A stretch of 41,875 nt of DNA. It comes from an uncultured Faecalibacterium sp. Lineage in GTDB: Bacteria > Bacillota > Clostridia > Oscillospirales > Ruminococcaceae. This document shows positions 33,201-39,828 of the stretch, piece after piece. The stretch is from positions 1-41,875 of the forward strand of contig CAKTGQ010000020.1 in NCBI GenBank assembly GCA_934561555.1. The letters run 5' to 3'. Position 1 is the first letter of the stretch. Each line of letters starts with the position of its first letter. Both the position numbers and the translations under genes were made by a program. The notes beneath the pieces were generated by a model. It did not search any database, was not told the DNA's origin, and saw only the letters and a program-made list of their open reading frames with translations.

Positions 33201-34220
33201 CTGCGTGCCGGTATCGGTATTGATGCGGTTCTGCAGGGTCTGCAAAGCAGAGGAAAGCTTATCGGTGATATCGCGCAGCTCGGACACGATCTCGATCAGG
33301 GAGTCGATATCCCGCATACCGGTGCTGTTGAACTTATCCAGCACCCGCTGCAAGCCTGCCTGCACCTCGATGAGGGCCTGCTGCACCTCAGGCTCCTTGA
33401 CCACGGCGATCAGGTTGTTGACGCTTTGCAGCAGCGCCTCGGCCTGCTTGCGCACCACCTCTACGGCGCTGCCAACCTCAGAGCTCAGGGTGCCCATGAC
33501 CGTGTTGGACACGGTGTTGCCGAAGTTTTTGAACTGCTTATCGTATTCTGCGCGGCCGGCCTCGATCTTGGCCTCGGCCTCCGCCAGCTGGGCGTGTGCC
33601 ACTTCCAGCTGGCTGTCGATGAGCTCCATCAGCTTTTCGTTGATGGCATCCACCTTTTCCTGATTCAGCTGCACCTGTACCAGCTGCTCCACAAGGCCGC
33701 TGGCGGACACACTGGACACACCGCCCTTGCGCTGGACGTAGGGGGTCATGGTGTTCTTGATGAAATCAGAAAGGTCATACACCGAACTGCCCTCGCGGCT
33801 GACAGCCACGGTCATAAAGGCGTTCATGTTCATGCTGTACTGCACGATAGAGGGGGTCAAAGCGGTATCCGGCAGGTCGCTCTTGGCCTGGTCCAGCTTG
33901 TTGGACACCTGCACCAGTGCGCTGTCCATATCCGTGTCATCCACGAACTGCATCAGCAGCAGACTGTAATTCTCAGCCGAGGTGGCGGTGATCTTTTCCA
34001 CACCGGGCACCGTAAGCGCGTTTTGCAGCACGTCCGAGACTTCGCTCTCCACACGCTCCGGGCTGGCACCGGGATACACGGTGACCACCATCAGGTACGG
34101 GGTGCTGACATCCGGCAGCAGGTTCGTTTTCATCTTGGTGATCGACACAAAGCCGAGCATCAGCACCATGATGACTGCAACCAGCACCGTAAATGGTTTT
34201 TTGACACTGAATTTTTCCAT
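30276..34220 (-). CDS. RND-family efflux permease with coiled-coil insertion
   Basis: 1314 residues, longer than classical AcrB-type proteins (about 1040). TM1 at about 9-29; the first external loop then runs to TM2 near 568, about 200 residues more than usual. The extra part, about 196-440, is rich in heptads (SQLEVAHAQLAEAEAKIEAG, MLNEYEKQLSEAKTQYEAAK) and should form a long coiled coil. TM4 carries GMLVDNSVVVIENV with one Asp near 640 where AcrB has two. The second half repeats the layout, ending in LMGTVVNNGIVFVDYANQLR. No adaptor or outer-membrane partner gene is adjacent, as expected in a monoderm. Probably exports lipids, drugs or peptides; substrate unknown. The last 40 residues are acidic. 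Confidence 0.92.
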   Translation of the reverse strand: MEKFSVKKPFTVLVAVIMVLMLGFVSITKMKTNLLPDVSTPYLMVVTVYPGASPERVESEVSDVLQNALTVPGVEKITATSAENYSLLLMQFVDDTDMDSALVQVSNKLDQAKSDLPDTALTPSIVQYSMNMNAFMTVAVSREGSSVYDLSDFIKNTMTPYVQRKGGVSSVSASGLVEQLVQVQLNQEKVDAINEKLMELIDSQLEVAHAQLAEAEAKIEAGRAEYDKQFKNFGNTVSNTVMGTLSSEVGSAVEVVRKQAEALLQSVNNLIAVVKEPEVQQALIEVQAGLQRVLDKFNSTGMRDIDSLIEIVSELRDITDKLSSALQTLQNRINTDTGTQGEGAADLADELQLQESLNVIYKTLEDTIKAMDNVPGMMTEFSKALGTFTQQQLAAYMQFTEAREMLNEYEKQLSEAKTQYEAAKEKALASADVTKQLDINTLATLIYAQNFSMPAGYVKDESGTSWLLKVGEEYDSVDDIRGALLLHVEGYGDVRLSDVADVEVIDNAADSYTRLNGEQASVLKIYKDDSSSAGEVSANCLDAFKELEAQYDGLHVVVLSNQGNYISILIKSILTSMLVGAALAIVVLAIFLKDIKPTLVVGVSIPLSVLFAVVLMYFTGLDLNVMTLAGLSLGIGMLVDNSVVVIENVYRLRGRGVPAARAAVQGARQVGMSVVASTLTSVCVFLPAVFSASLIRSLMGPMSLCIGYCLMASLIVALTVVPAASATVLKKAQPKKLAWFDKIQDAYGRSLEKALKKRFVPLAAAVLLLVFCCWRVVSMGIVLLPTSTSNEAMITLSTTDTLSQDESYDVAGKVVQAVMAVDGVEEVGITPDNTVAGMDVSNLGLPSAITDLLNAANGYGKYKINVKLNEELSSSKIDAACKAMEEAVAGVADCTATVQQYGMTDDLTSQLSTGLTIKIYGTDAETLTALSEKVIDMVNSTDGFQNATNGLGAGDSTIILQVDRDKVRANGLTVAQVYQQIAAKLTTTTTAQTPVTVDGTTMDVQISNNLDPLTKENMMDMTFETTVMSADGTTATGTCTLADIASWTTGTAPDSITSENQNQFVTVTAETVSGYNTTVQARAVKKALDAFALTDEMPEGCSFSMGGESDSVNYMTDEMIQWMALALPFVYLVMVAQFQSLLSPFIVLFTVPLAFTGGLLGLLLTGQQLTMISMMGFIVLMGTVVNNGIVFVDYANQLRMGGMERRAALVATGKTRMRPILMTTLTTVLAMLQMVFSNDMASQLMSGMAIVIICGLSYATLMTLYIVPILYDILFKKPPLNVDIGSDEDLDDIPDDAAEFIAAQSSAAQPQPEA

Positions 34221-34302
34221 CTTATCCTACCGTTTCTCTGCCGCACCGCCCGGCGCAACAGTTCCTCCCTCTTTGTGGGGACAATGGGTTCCTAACGTTC
34301 CT

Positions 34303-34330
34303 ATTATACACGCAAGGCACGGGCTTTCAA
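34303..34330 (-). promoter_or_regulatory. RND transporter promoter
   Basis: On the minus strand TTGAAA (34325-34330), 16 bases, TATAAT (34303-34308). Confidence 0.75.
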
Positions 34331-34517
34331 TAGCGGGGCGGCGAATCTTTTGCGAAAGTTGTGTCAAAATCTGCGAAACGCACAACTTTACCGCCCCAAA
34401 ACCGGCATTCTGCCTTTGTTCCTCCCCTCTGCCGCCGGACAGAATTCCGACACCTTTCCCGTACTGCATACGGTTGAGCGGTGGGAATCATTGCAGGGGA
34501 GGGAAAATTTTAGGATA

Positions 34518-34734
34518 TACCCCTTCCGTCATCGCCTGCGCAGCGCCAGATGAGGGGCAGCACCCATTAGCCCCGTACGCCCTCTCAGTCAAGCCCTGTC
34601 GGGCTTGCCAGCTCTCCCAAAGGGAGAGCCAAGAGCACTGCCGGAAGCATCCTCATTACACCTAACACTTTAGCAATGAACCTTATGGCTTGGCTCCCCC
34701 TTTGGGGGAGCTGGCGCGGGAGCGCCTGAGAGGG
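34518..34734. repeat. Composite palindromic repeat, reverse and forward copies with linker
   Basis: A degraded reverse copy (34518-34566), a reverse copy (34580-34628, stem CAAGCCC/GGGCTTG) and a forward copy (34690-34734, stem GGCGC/GCGCC). The linker 34629-34689 reads GAGCACTGCCGGAAGC...CCTAACACTTTAGCAATGA, nearly the reverse complement of the linker at 1828-1887. No gene lies in 34331-34788. Confidence 0.85.
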
Positions 34735-34788
34735 CGAGCCCCCCCAAAAGACTTTTCTTTTTGCATAGAAATGTGCTTTTGATTATGG

Positions 34789-34831
34789 TATACTAACAGC
34801 AGACTGAAAAAAGCTGCCCCCTGCAAGGGGC
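34789..34831 (+). promoter_or_regulatory. ricT promoter and leader hairpin
   Basis: Extended -10 TGGTATACT (TATACT at 34789-34794); -35 not clear. A GCCCC/GGGGC hairpin (34816-34820, 34827-34831) follows the start site. Confidence 0.6.
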
Positions 34832-34858
34832 TTATCCGATACAAAAACGAGGAACACT

Positions 34859-35797
34859 ATGAAAAAAGTCATTTCGGTCCGTTTTAAAGAAAACGGCAAA
34901 AGCTATTATTTTGATCCCGGTGATGCCGCCATCCACACCGGGGAATACGTTATTGTGGAGACCGCCCGCGGCGTGGAGTGCGGCGAGGTGGTGCAGGGCG
35001 TGCGGGAGCTGGCGGATGCAGCCGTACCCAAGGCGCTGAAGCCCATCACCCGCATGGCCGACAGCGTGGATATCCGCCGGATGCGCCAGAACCGCGAGGA
35101 CGAAAAGCGCGCCTTCCACACCTGTCAGGAGTGCATCGCCCGCCACGGGCTGGAGATGAAGCTGGTAGAGGCCGAGTACACGCTGGACCGCTCCAAGATC
35201 ATGTTCTACTTCACCGCTGACGGACGGGTGGACTTCCGGGAGCTGGTCAAGGATCTGGCCGGCATCTTCCACACCCGCATCGAGCTGCGCCAGATCGGCG
35301 TGCGTGACGAGAGTAAGATGATCGGCGGTCTGGGCATCTGCGGTCAGCCCTTCTGCTGCAGCCGCTTTTTGAAGGATTTCCAGCCCGTTTCCATCAAGAT
35401 GGCAAAGGAGCAGGGGCTTTCGCTGAACCCCACCAAGATCAGTGGTGCCTGCGGCCGCCTGATGTGCTGCCTTGCCTACGAGGAGAGCGCCTACGAGTAC
35501 CTGAACAGCATCATGCCCATGGTGGGCAGCACGGTGCGCACCCCGGACGGTCTGGGCACCGTGCTGGAGGTGAACCCGGTGTCCGGCTACCTGCGGGTGC
35601 GCTGCGGCACCGAAAGCCTTGCCCCCCGGTACTACAAGGTGGGCGTGTGCGAGTATGTGAGCGGCGGCAAGCGCCCGCCCCGCCGTCCCGACCCGGACGA
35701 TGATTACTCCGGCGTGCGCAACCCCGCCCCGGTGGTGGCAAGCTCCGACGACGAAAAGCGCCCCGCCTGCCCCCGCCGCCGCGCAGAAAAGGAATAA
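34859..35797 (+). CDS. ricT: RicT (YaaT), PSP1-domain regulator of RNase Y
   Basis: 312 residues. The PSP1 core includes VISVRFKENGKSYYFDPG, VVETARGVECGEVV and two Cys groups, ICGQPFCCSRF (about 162-172) and CGRLMCCLAYE (about 198-208), which in Bacillus take part in an iron-sulfur cluster shared with RicA and RicF. The RicAFT complex helps RNase Y process certain polycistronic mRNAs and affects sporulation and biofilm pathways. The last 50 residues are basic and proline-rich, beyond the conserved core. The start follows GAGGAAC. Single gene; a palindromic repeat starts 26 bases past its stop. Confidence 0.93.
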   Translation: MKKVISVRFKENGKSYYFDPGDAAIHTGEYVIVETARGVECGEVVQGVRELADAAVPKALKPITRMADSVDIRRMRQNREDEKRAFHTCQECIARHGLEMKLVEAEYTLDRSKIMFYFTADGRVDFRELVKDLAGIFHTRIELRQIGVRDESKMIGGLGICGQPFCCSRFLKDFQPVSIKMAKEQGLSLNPTKISGACGRLMCCLAYEESAYEYLNSIMPMVGSTVRTPDGLGTVLEVNPVSGYLRVRCGTESLAPRYYKVGVCEYVSGGKRPPRRPDPDDDYSGVRNPAPVVASSDDEKRPACPRRRAEKE

Positions 35798-35823
35798 GCA
35801 TAATGGCTTGCTCTTAGCCCGAA

Positions 35824-36029
35824 CCCTCTCCGTCATCGCTGCGCGATGCCACCTCCCCCGAAGGGGGGAGGTTTTGTGCGGCGGCGGACGCTTTCTCATT
35901 ACACCTAATACTTTAGCAACGAGCTTCACGGCTTGGCTCTCCCTTTGAGGAAAGACTTCCCCCGCTCCGGGGGAAGATGTCACCGCAGGTGACAAAAGGG
36001 GGAATCTGGCGCGGGAGCGCCTGAGAGGG
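35824..36029. repeat. Composite palindromic repeat, reverse and long forward copy
   Basis: A reverse copy (35824-35872, stem CATCGC/GCGATG with CCGT in place of CAGT) and a long forward copy (35933-36029) with inner stem TGTCACC/GGTGACA (35978-35984, 35988-35994) and final stem GGCGC/GCGCC. The linker between has CTCATTACACCTAATACTTTAG, matching the linker at 34629-34689. It may serve as the ricT terminator. Confidence 0.85.
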
Positions 36030-36039
36030 TTTGCTTGAG

Positions 36040-36279
36040 GTTAGTATCATAAAACTAACTAGATTTCGTGATTTTTGCTAAAAATCTCCGGCAATTTTGG
36101 CTATAAGTTAGGCCGTGCTTTTGTGCAACCCCACAAAATATTTTATTTTGTTGTGATGGCAACACGGTTAGTCTTGCCTTTTCCGGCCTGCTTTGTTAGA
36201 ATGCAGACAAGGATACAAATTCCGGGGGGCGTGCGTGGCCGTGCCAAGGTACGTTTCTTCATACATTACATCGGCACGG
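36040..36279 (+). promoter_or_regulatory. Ferredoxin promoter region with TTAGT/ACTAA motifs
   Basis: TTGCCT (36174-36179), 17 bases, TAGAAT (36197-36202). A dyad GTTAGT/ACTAAC lies upstream (36040-36045, 36054-36059), and GGTTAGTC just upstream of the -35 (about 36166-36173). The leader has a perfect stem CCGTGCC/GGCACGG (36239-36245, 36273-36279) just before the AAGGAGAG ribosome site. The motif is shared with the feoB promoter. Confidence 0.65.
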
Positions 36280-36300
36280 GATAAAAAAGGAGAGTTTATT

Positions 36301-36471
36301 ATGGCACACAAGGTTTCTGACGCATGTGTTGGCTGCGGCGCTTGCGAGGGCGCTTGCCCGGTTGGCGCTATCACCATCGAGAACGGCGCTGCAGTTGTGA
36401 ACGCTGATTCCTGCATCGATTGCGGTGCTTGCGAGGGTGCTTGCCCCACTGGTGCAATCGCTGCTGAATAA
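36301..36471 (+). CDS. 2[4Fe-4S] ferredoxin, clostridial type
   Basis: 56 residues, low-potential cytoplasmic electron carrier for enzymes such as pyruvate:ferredoxin oxidoreductase and hydrogenase. Two CxxCxxCxxxC(P) cluster motifs, CVGCGACEGACP and CIDCGACEGACP, bind one cluster each; the protein is otherwise acidic and at normal length. AAGGAGAG stands before the ATG. Codons are dominated by GCT, TGC and GGC, as in a highly expressed gene, unlike its GCC/GCG-rich neighbours. A strong terminator follows. Confidence 0.97.
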   Translation: MAHKVSDACVGCGACEGACPVGAITIENGAAVVNADSCIDCGACEGACPTGAIAAE

Positions 36472-36500
36472 TCAGTAGTTTTTGCTGAAAACGCATTAAA

Positions 36501-36536
36501 AAGGACTGCTGCACACCTGTGCAGCAGTCCTTTTTT
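36501..36536 (+). terminator. Ferredoxin terminator
   Basis: 14-bp perfect stem AAGGACTGCTGCAC/GTGCAGCAGTCCTT (36501-36514, 36519-36532), with T to 36536. Confidence 0.95.
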
Positions 36537-36710
36537 GTGGTATCATAAAGTAAACTTGCTCCTTCCCGCGAAATCAAAAAATTTTTCACATCGTCCACCG
36601 CAAAAGAGGCACTGCACAAAACGCTGCGCAGCCGCCCCGCTTTTTGTTTCATGCACAAATTCCGCAGGAAAATACCCTGCATTTTTTGGAAGGGAAACGG
36701 CACACTGTCT

Positions 36711-37385
36711 ATGGAACATTCTACGGAAGTTTTGTATAATAGAACTATGGTCTACTGCACCCCGGAACACCGGTTCGGCTCGGATGCGCTGCTGCTGGCG
36801 CGCTTCTGCGAGCCAAAGCGCAGCCAGAAAGCCGCAGACCTGTGCTCCGGCTGCGGCATCGTGGCGCTGGAATGGCACGACCGGGGGCATCGCGGCCCCT
36901 GCACCGCGCTGGAATTGCAGCCCGAGGGCAGCGCCCTGCTGGCGGCAGCGGTGGAAGAGCAGCAGCTTACCCACATCACCCCCGTCTGTGCCGACCTGCG
37001 CACATGGCGGCAGGACGAAGGGCAATTTGACGTGTGCGCGTGCAATCCCCCTTATTTTACCGAGGGGCCGCAGAGCCGCAACGCCGCCCACGCCCTTGCC
37101 CGGCACGAAAACACCTGCACGTTAGAGGATGTCTGTGCCTGCGGCTTCCGGCTTTTGAAGGACGGCGGGCGGCTGGCGCTGTGCCACCGCCCCGAGCGGC
37201 TGGCCGAGGTGCTGGCTGTGCTGCGCGCCCACCGGCTGGAACCCAAGCGGCTGGCCTTTGTGAAGAACGCCCCGGAAAACGCCCCGTGGCTGTTCCTTGT
37301 GGAAGCCCAGAAGAACCGTAAGACCGGCCTGCGGGTGGAGCCGGACGTGCTCATCCGCGCCGGAGCGGCGCTGTACGGACGATAA
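36711..37385 (+). CDS. trmN6: tRNA1(Val) adenine-N6 methyltransferase (TrmN6/YabB-like)
   Basis: About 224 residues, SAM-dependent Rossmann-fold methyltransferase expected to methylate A37 of tRNA-Val. HRFGSDALLLARF near the start, ADLCSGCGIVALEW (SAM motif I) and the catalytic NPPY (CACNPPYF) fit the family. The start is uncertain: 36711 gives the usual N-terminal segment but has a poor ribosome site; ATG at 36747 lies six bases after TATAAT (36735-36740), as in a leaderless transcript, and would trim 12 residues. It is followed after 15 bases by rsmI, the same order as yabB-(yazA)-yabC in Bacillus. Confidence 0.82.
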   Translation: MEHSTEVLYNRTMVYCTPEHRFGSDALLLARFCEPKRSQKAADLCSGCGIVALEWHDRGHRGPCTALELQPEGSALLAAAVEEQQLTHITPVCADLRTWRQDEGQFDVCACNPPYFTEGPQSRNAAHALARHENTCTLEDVCACGFRLLKDGGRLALCHRPERLAEVLAVLRAHRLEPKRLAFVKNAPENAPWLFLVEAQKNRKTGLRVEPDVLIRAGAALYGR

Positions 37386-37400
37386 ATTCAGGAGGTAATT

Positions 37401-38246
37401 ATGGCAGGAACTCTCTACATCGTGGCGACCCCCATCGGCAATCTGGAGGATATGCCGCCCCGGGTGGCTGCCACCTTTGGCGCGGCCGACTTTATCGCCG
37501 CCGAGGACACCCGTGTGACCATGAAGCTGCTGAATTATCTGGGGCTGAAAAAGCCCATGGTCAGCTACTACGAGCACGCCTTGCAGAAGGGCGAAGCCAT
37601 TTTGCAGCGCATCGAGGCAGGGGAGAGCTGCGCTTTGTGCAGCGACGCCGGTATGCCCTGCGTGTCCGACCCGGGCGAGGTCATCGTGCGGGACGCGCTG
37701 GCGCGGGGCATTAAAGTAGTGCCCATCCCGGCAGCATCCGCCTGCGTCACGGCGCTGGCAGTCTCCGGGCAGGACACCTCCCGCTGGGTGTTCGAGGGCT
37801 TTCTGCCGGTGAACCGCAAGCAGAAAAAGGAGCGTCTGGCCGAGCTTTTGCAGGAAAAGCGCACCGTCATCTTTTACGAAGCGCCCCACAAGCTGCGCAC
37901 CACGCTGGACGACCTGACCGCCGCCTTTGGCGCAGACCGCAGCATCACCCTGTGCCGGGAGCTGACCAAGCTCCACGAGGAGATCTGGAAAACCACCTTG
38001 GGCGAGGCTGTGGAGCACTACCGCGCCGCCGAGCCCCGGGGCGAGTATGTGCTGGTGATGGCAGGTGCGCCCGCCGCTGCCGTTGACGAGGAGGCGCTGA
38101 CACTGGAACAGGCGGCACAGCGCGCCTTTGCGCTGACCAGCGAGGGCTTCAGTGCCTCTGCCGCCGCCAAGGCTGCTGCGCAGGGCACAGCCTATTCCAA
38201 GAGCGAAGTGTACAAGCTGCTGCTGTTGCAGCAGGATGCCGAATGA
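37401..38246 (+). CDS. rsmI: 16S rRNA (cytidine1402-2'-O)-methyltransferase
   Basis: 281 residues, tetrapyrrole-methylase-fold enzyme that methylates the ribose of C1402 in 16S rRNA. LYIVATPIGNLEDMP, FIAAEDTRVT, LCSDAGMPCVSDPG and FEGFLP are all diagnostic, and length is normal. AGGAGG precedes the start. It shares an operon with the tRNA methyltransferase before it and the phosphoesterase after it (22-base gap). Confidence 0.97.
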   Translation: MAGTLYIVATPIGNLEDMPPRVAATFGAADFIAAEDTRVTMKLLNYLGLKKPMVSYYEHALQKGEAILQRIEAGESCALCSDAGMPCVSDPGEVIVRDALARGIKVVPIPAASACVTALAVSGQDTSRWVFEGFLPVNRKQKKERLAELLQEKRTVIFYEAPHKLRTTLDDLTAAFGADRSITLCRELTKLHEEIWKTTLGEAVEHYRAAEPRGEYVLVMAGAPAAAVDEEALTLEQAAQRAFALTSEGFSASAAAKAAAQGTAYSKSEVYKLLLLQQDAE

Positions 38247-38268
38247 GTATAGAGGAGGATATGTTTCC

Positions 38269-38760
38269 GTGACAAAACTACTGGTCCTGAGCGACAGCCA
38301 CGGTGCGCGTGGCGCCATTGAGCGCATTTTGAACAAAGAGCAGAACAACGTGGATGCCGTGATCTTTTTGGGGGACGGCCTGCGGGATCTGGAGCAGACG
38401 CTGGCCTTTTTCCCCCATCTGCGGGTGTATTCCGTGGCCGGCAATTGCGATTTTGGTGCGCTGGAGCCGCTGGATGGCTTGGCGGGCTTCGATCAGACGG
38501 TGGTTTTCTATACGCACGGTCACATGTACGGTGTAAAATACGATTTAGATACGTTGGCAGACGCCGCCTCCGCCCGGGGCGCAGAGGTGGCGCTGTTCGG
38601 CCATTCCCATATTCCCCACGCGGAGCAGCGGGGCAAGGTGTTTTTGTTCAACCCCGGCTCCTGCGGGCGCTGCTACACCGGCCCGGACACCTACGGTCTG
38701 CTGACGCTGGAAAACGGCGCAGTGACCGCCTATGAGCACAAAGAGGTACCCAAGCAATGA
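38269..38760 (+). CDS. YfcE/MJ0936-type metallophosphoesterase
   Basis: 163 residues, calcineurin-like phosphodiesterase fold. Metal ligands are in LSDSHG, FLGDG, AGNCD, YTHGH and FGHSH. I choose GTG at 38269 because AGAGGAGG lies just before it and the protein then begins VTKLLVLSDSHG; the nearest in-frame ATG, 11 codons upstream, lacks a ribosome site. Family members hydrolyse phosphodiesters in vitro; the natural substrate is unknown. The stop overlaps the birA start (ATGA). Confidence 0.9.
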   Translation: MTKLLVLSDSHGARGAIERILNKEQNNVDAVIFLGDGLRDLEQTLAFFPHLRVYSVAGNCDFGALEPLDGLAGFDQTVVFYTHGHMYGVKYDLDTLADAASARGAEVALFGHSHIPHAEQRGKVFLFNPGSCGRCYTGPDTYGLLTLENGAVTAYEHKEVPKQ

Positions 38761-39524
38761 GCATCAACGAGGTGCGCTATCTGCCGGAATGCGGCAGCAC
38801 CAACGCCTATGCAAAAGAACATTTCGAGGAGTTTGGCCCCGTTGCGGCGGTGTATACCGAAAACCAGACCGCCGGGCGCGGGCGGCTTGGCCGCAGCTGG
38901 GTAAACGCCGAGGGCAAGGCACTGTACTACACAGTCGCCATCAAGGAGCCGCTGGCACAGCCCGCCACCCTGCCGCTGCTGGCAAGCCTTGCGGTGCGCC
39001 GCCAATTGCAGCTGCGCTACGGCGTGGACTGCCAGATCAAGTGGCCCAACGACCTTTTGCTGAACGGCAAAAAGATCGTGGGCATCCTGTGCGAGAGCGT
39101 GAGCTACGGCTACCAGCAGCAGGGACGCGGCATTTTGTGCGGCATCGGCATCAACCTTGCCCAGCCGCAGAGCTATTTTGACGCCGCCGACCTGCCCCAC
39201 GGCACCTCGCTGGCGCTGCAGGGCGCTGCGGTGGATCTTGCCACAGACCCCGCATGGCTGGCGGAAGGTCTGACCGATTTCGGCTTTGACCGCAATCTGT
39301 ACACCTTTGCCCGGGACGGCTTTGCGCCCTTCCGGGAGGAATACAAAGCCGCCTGCATCAATCTGGGCCGCCGGGTCACCTTTGACCTGCCGGACGGCAG
39401 TCAGGGCGCAGGCGAAGCCGTGGACGTGGACGCCGAAGGGCGTTTAGTGGTGCGCACTGACGCCGGCGAGCAGCACGTTTTCACCGGGGAAGTGTCGGTG
39501 CACGGCATCTACGGGGCAGTATAA
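38757..39524 (+). CDS. birA: Biotin-[acetyl-CoA-carboxylase] ligase, single-function
   Basis: 255 residues, attaches biotin to carrier proteins such as acetyl-CoA or other carboxylases. It begins directly with the catalytic domain (YLPECGSTNAYA), carries GRGRLGRSW (biotinyl-AMP loop) and KWPNDLLLNGKKIVGIL, and ends in the small C-terminal domain. The N-terminal DNA-binding domain of bifunctional BirA is absent, so it should not repress biotin genes. Last gene of the four-gene operon; terminator follows. Confidence 0.95.
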   Translation: MSINEVRYLPECGSTNAYAKEHFEEFGPVAAVYTENQTAGRGRLGRSWVNAEGKALYYTVAIKEPLAQPATLPLLASLAVRRQLQLRYGVDCQIKWPNDLLLNGKKIVGILCESVSYGYQQQGRGILCGIGINLAQPQSYFDAADLPHGTSLALQGAAVDLATDPAWLAEGLTDFGFDRNLYTFARDGFAPFREEYKAACINLGRRVTFDLPDGSQGAGEAVDVDAEGRLVVRTDAGEQHVFTGEVSVHGIYGAV

Positions 39525-39529
39525 TTATA

Positions 39530-39567
39530 AAAAGGGGCTGGTGCACAGTTGTGCATCTGCCCCTTTT
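39530..39567 (+). terminator. Terminator of the trmN6-birA operon
   Basis: AAAAGGGGC/GCCCCTTTT (39530-39538, 39559-39567) with inner GTGCAC/GTGCAT pairing; six bases past the birA stop. Confidence 0.9.
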
Positions 39568-39602
39568 ATCTTTGACGATTTGGAATGCGCGCCGCGAGGA
39601 CA

Positions 39603-39822
39603 CCCTCTCAGTCTGCTCACTGCGTTCGCAGCCAGCTCCCGCCTGAACCCTCTCAGTCACGCCTGACGGCGTGCCAGCTCCCCCGAAGGGGGAGCTTTAT
39701 TCGCGCTGACCTGAAGATGCAAAAAGCTCCCCCTTGAGAGGACAGATTTCCCCCGGCCGGGGGAAAATGTCACCTTTGGTGACAAAAGGGGGAATCTGGC
39801 GAACGCAGTGAGCCTGAGAGGG
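39603..39822. repeat. Palindromic repeats: part copy, reverse copy, long forward copy
   Basis: A part reverse copy (39603-39640), a reverse copy (39648-39696, stem CACGCC/GGCGTG) and a long forward copy (39721-39822, inner stem TGTCACC/GGTGACA). The 24-base linker (39697-39720) is the reverse complement of that at 4827-4850 with two changes. The long copy is nearly identical to 2053-2152 and ends six bases before the dacF-like stop, in the same relation as at the lipoprotein gene. Confidence 0.87.
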
Positions 39823-39828
39823 TTTTCC

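Noticed and set aside
36168..36449. 93-codon minus-strand frame opposite ferredoxin
   Set aside because: Mirror of the two-fold repeated Cys motifs of the ferredoxin gene.
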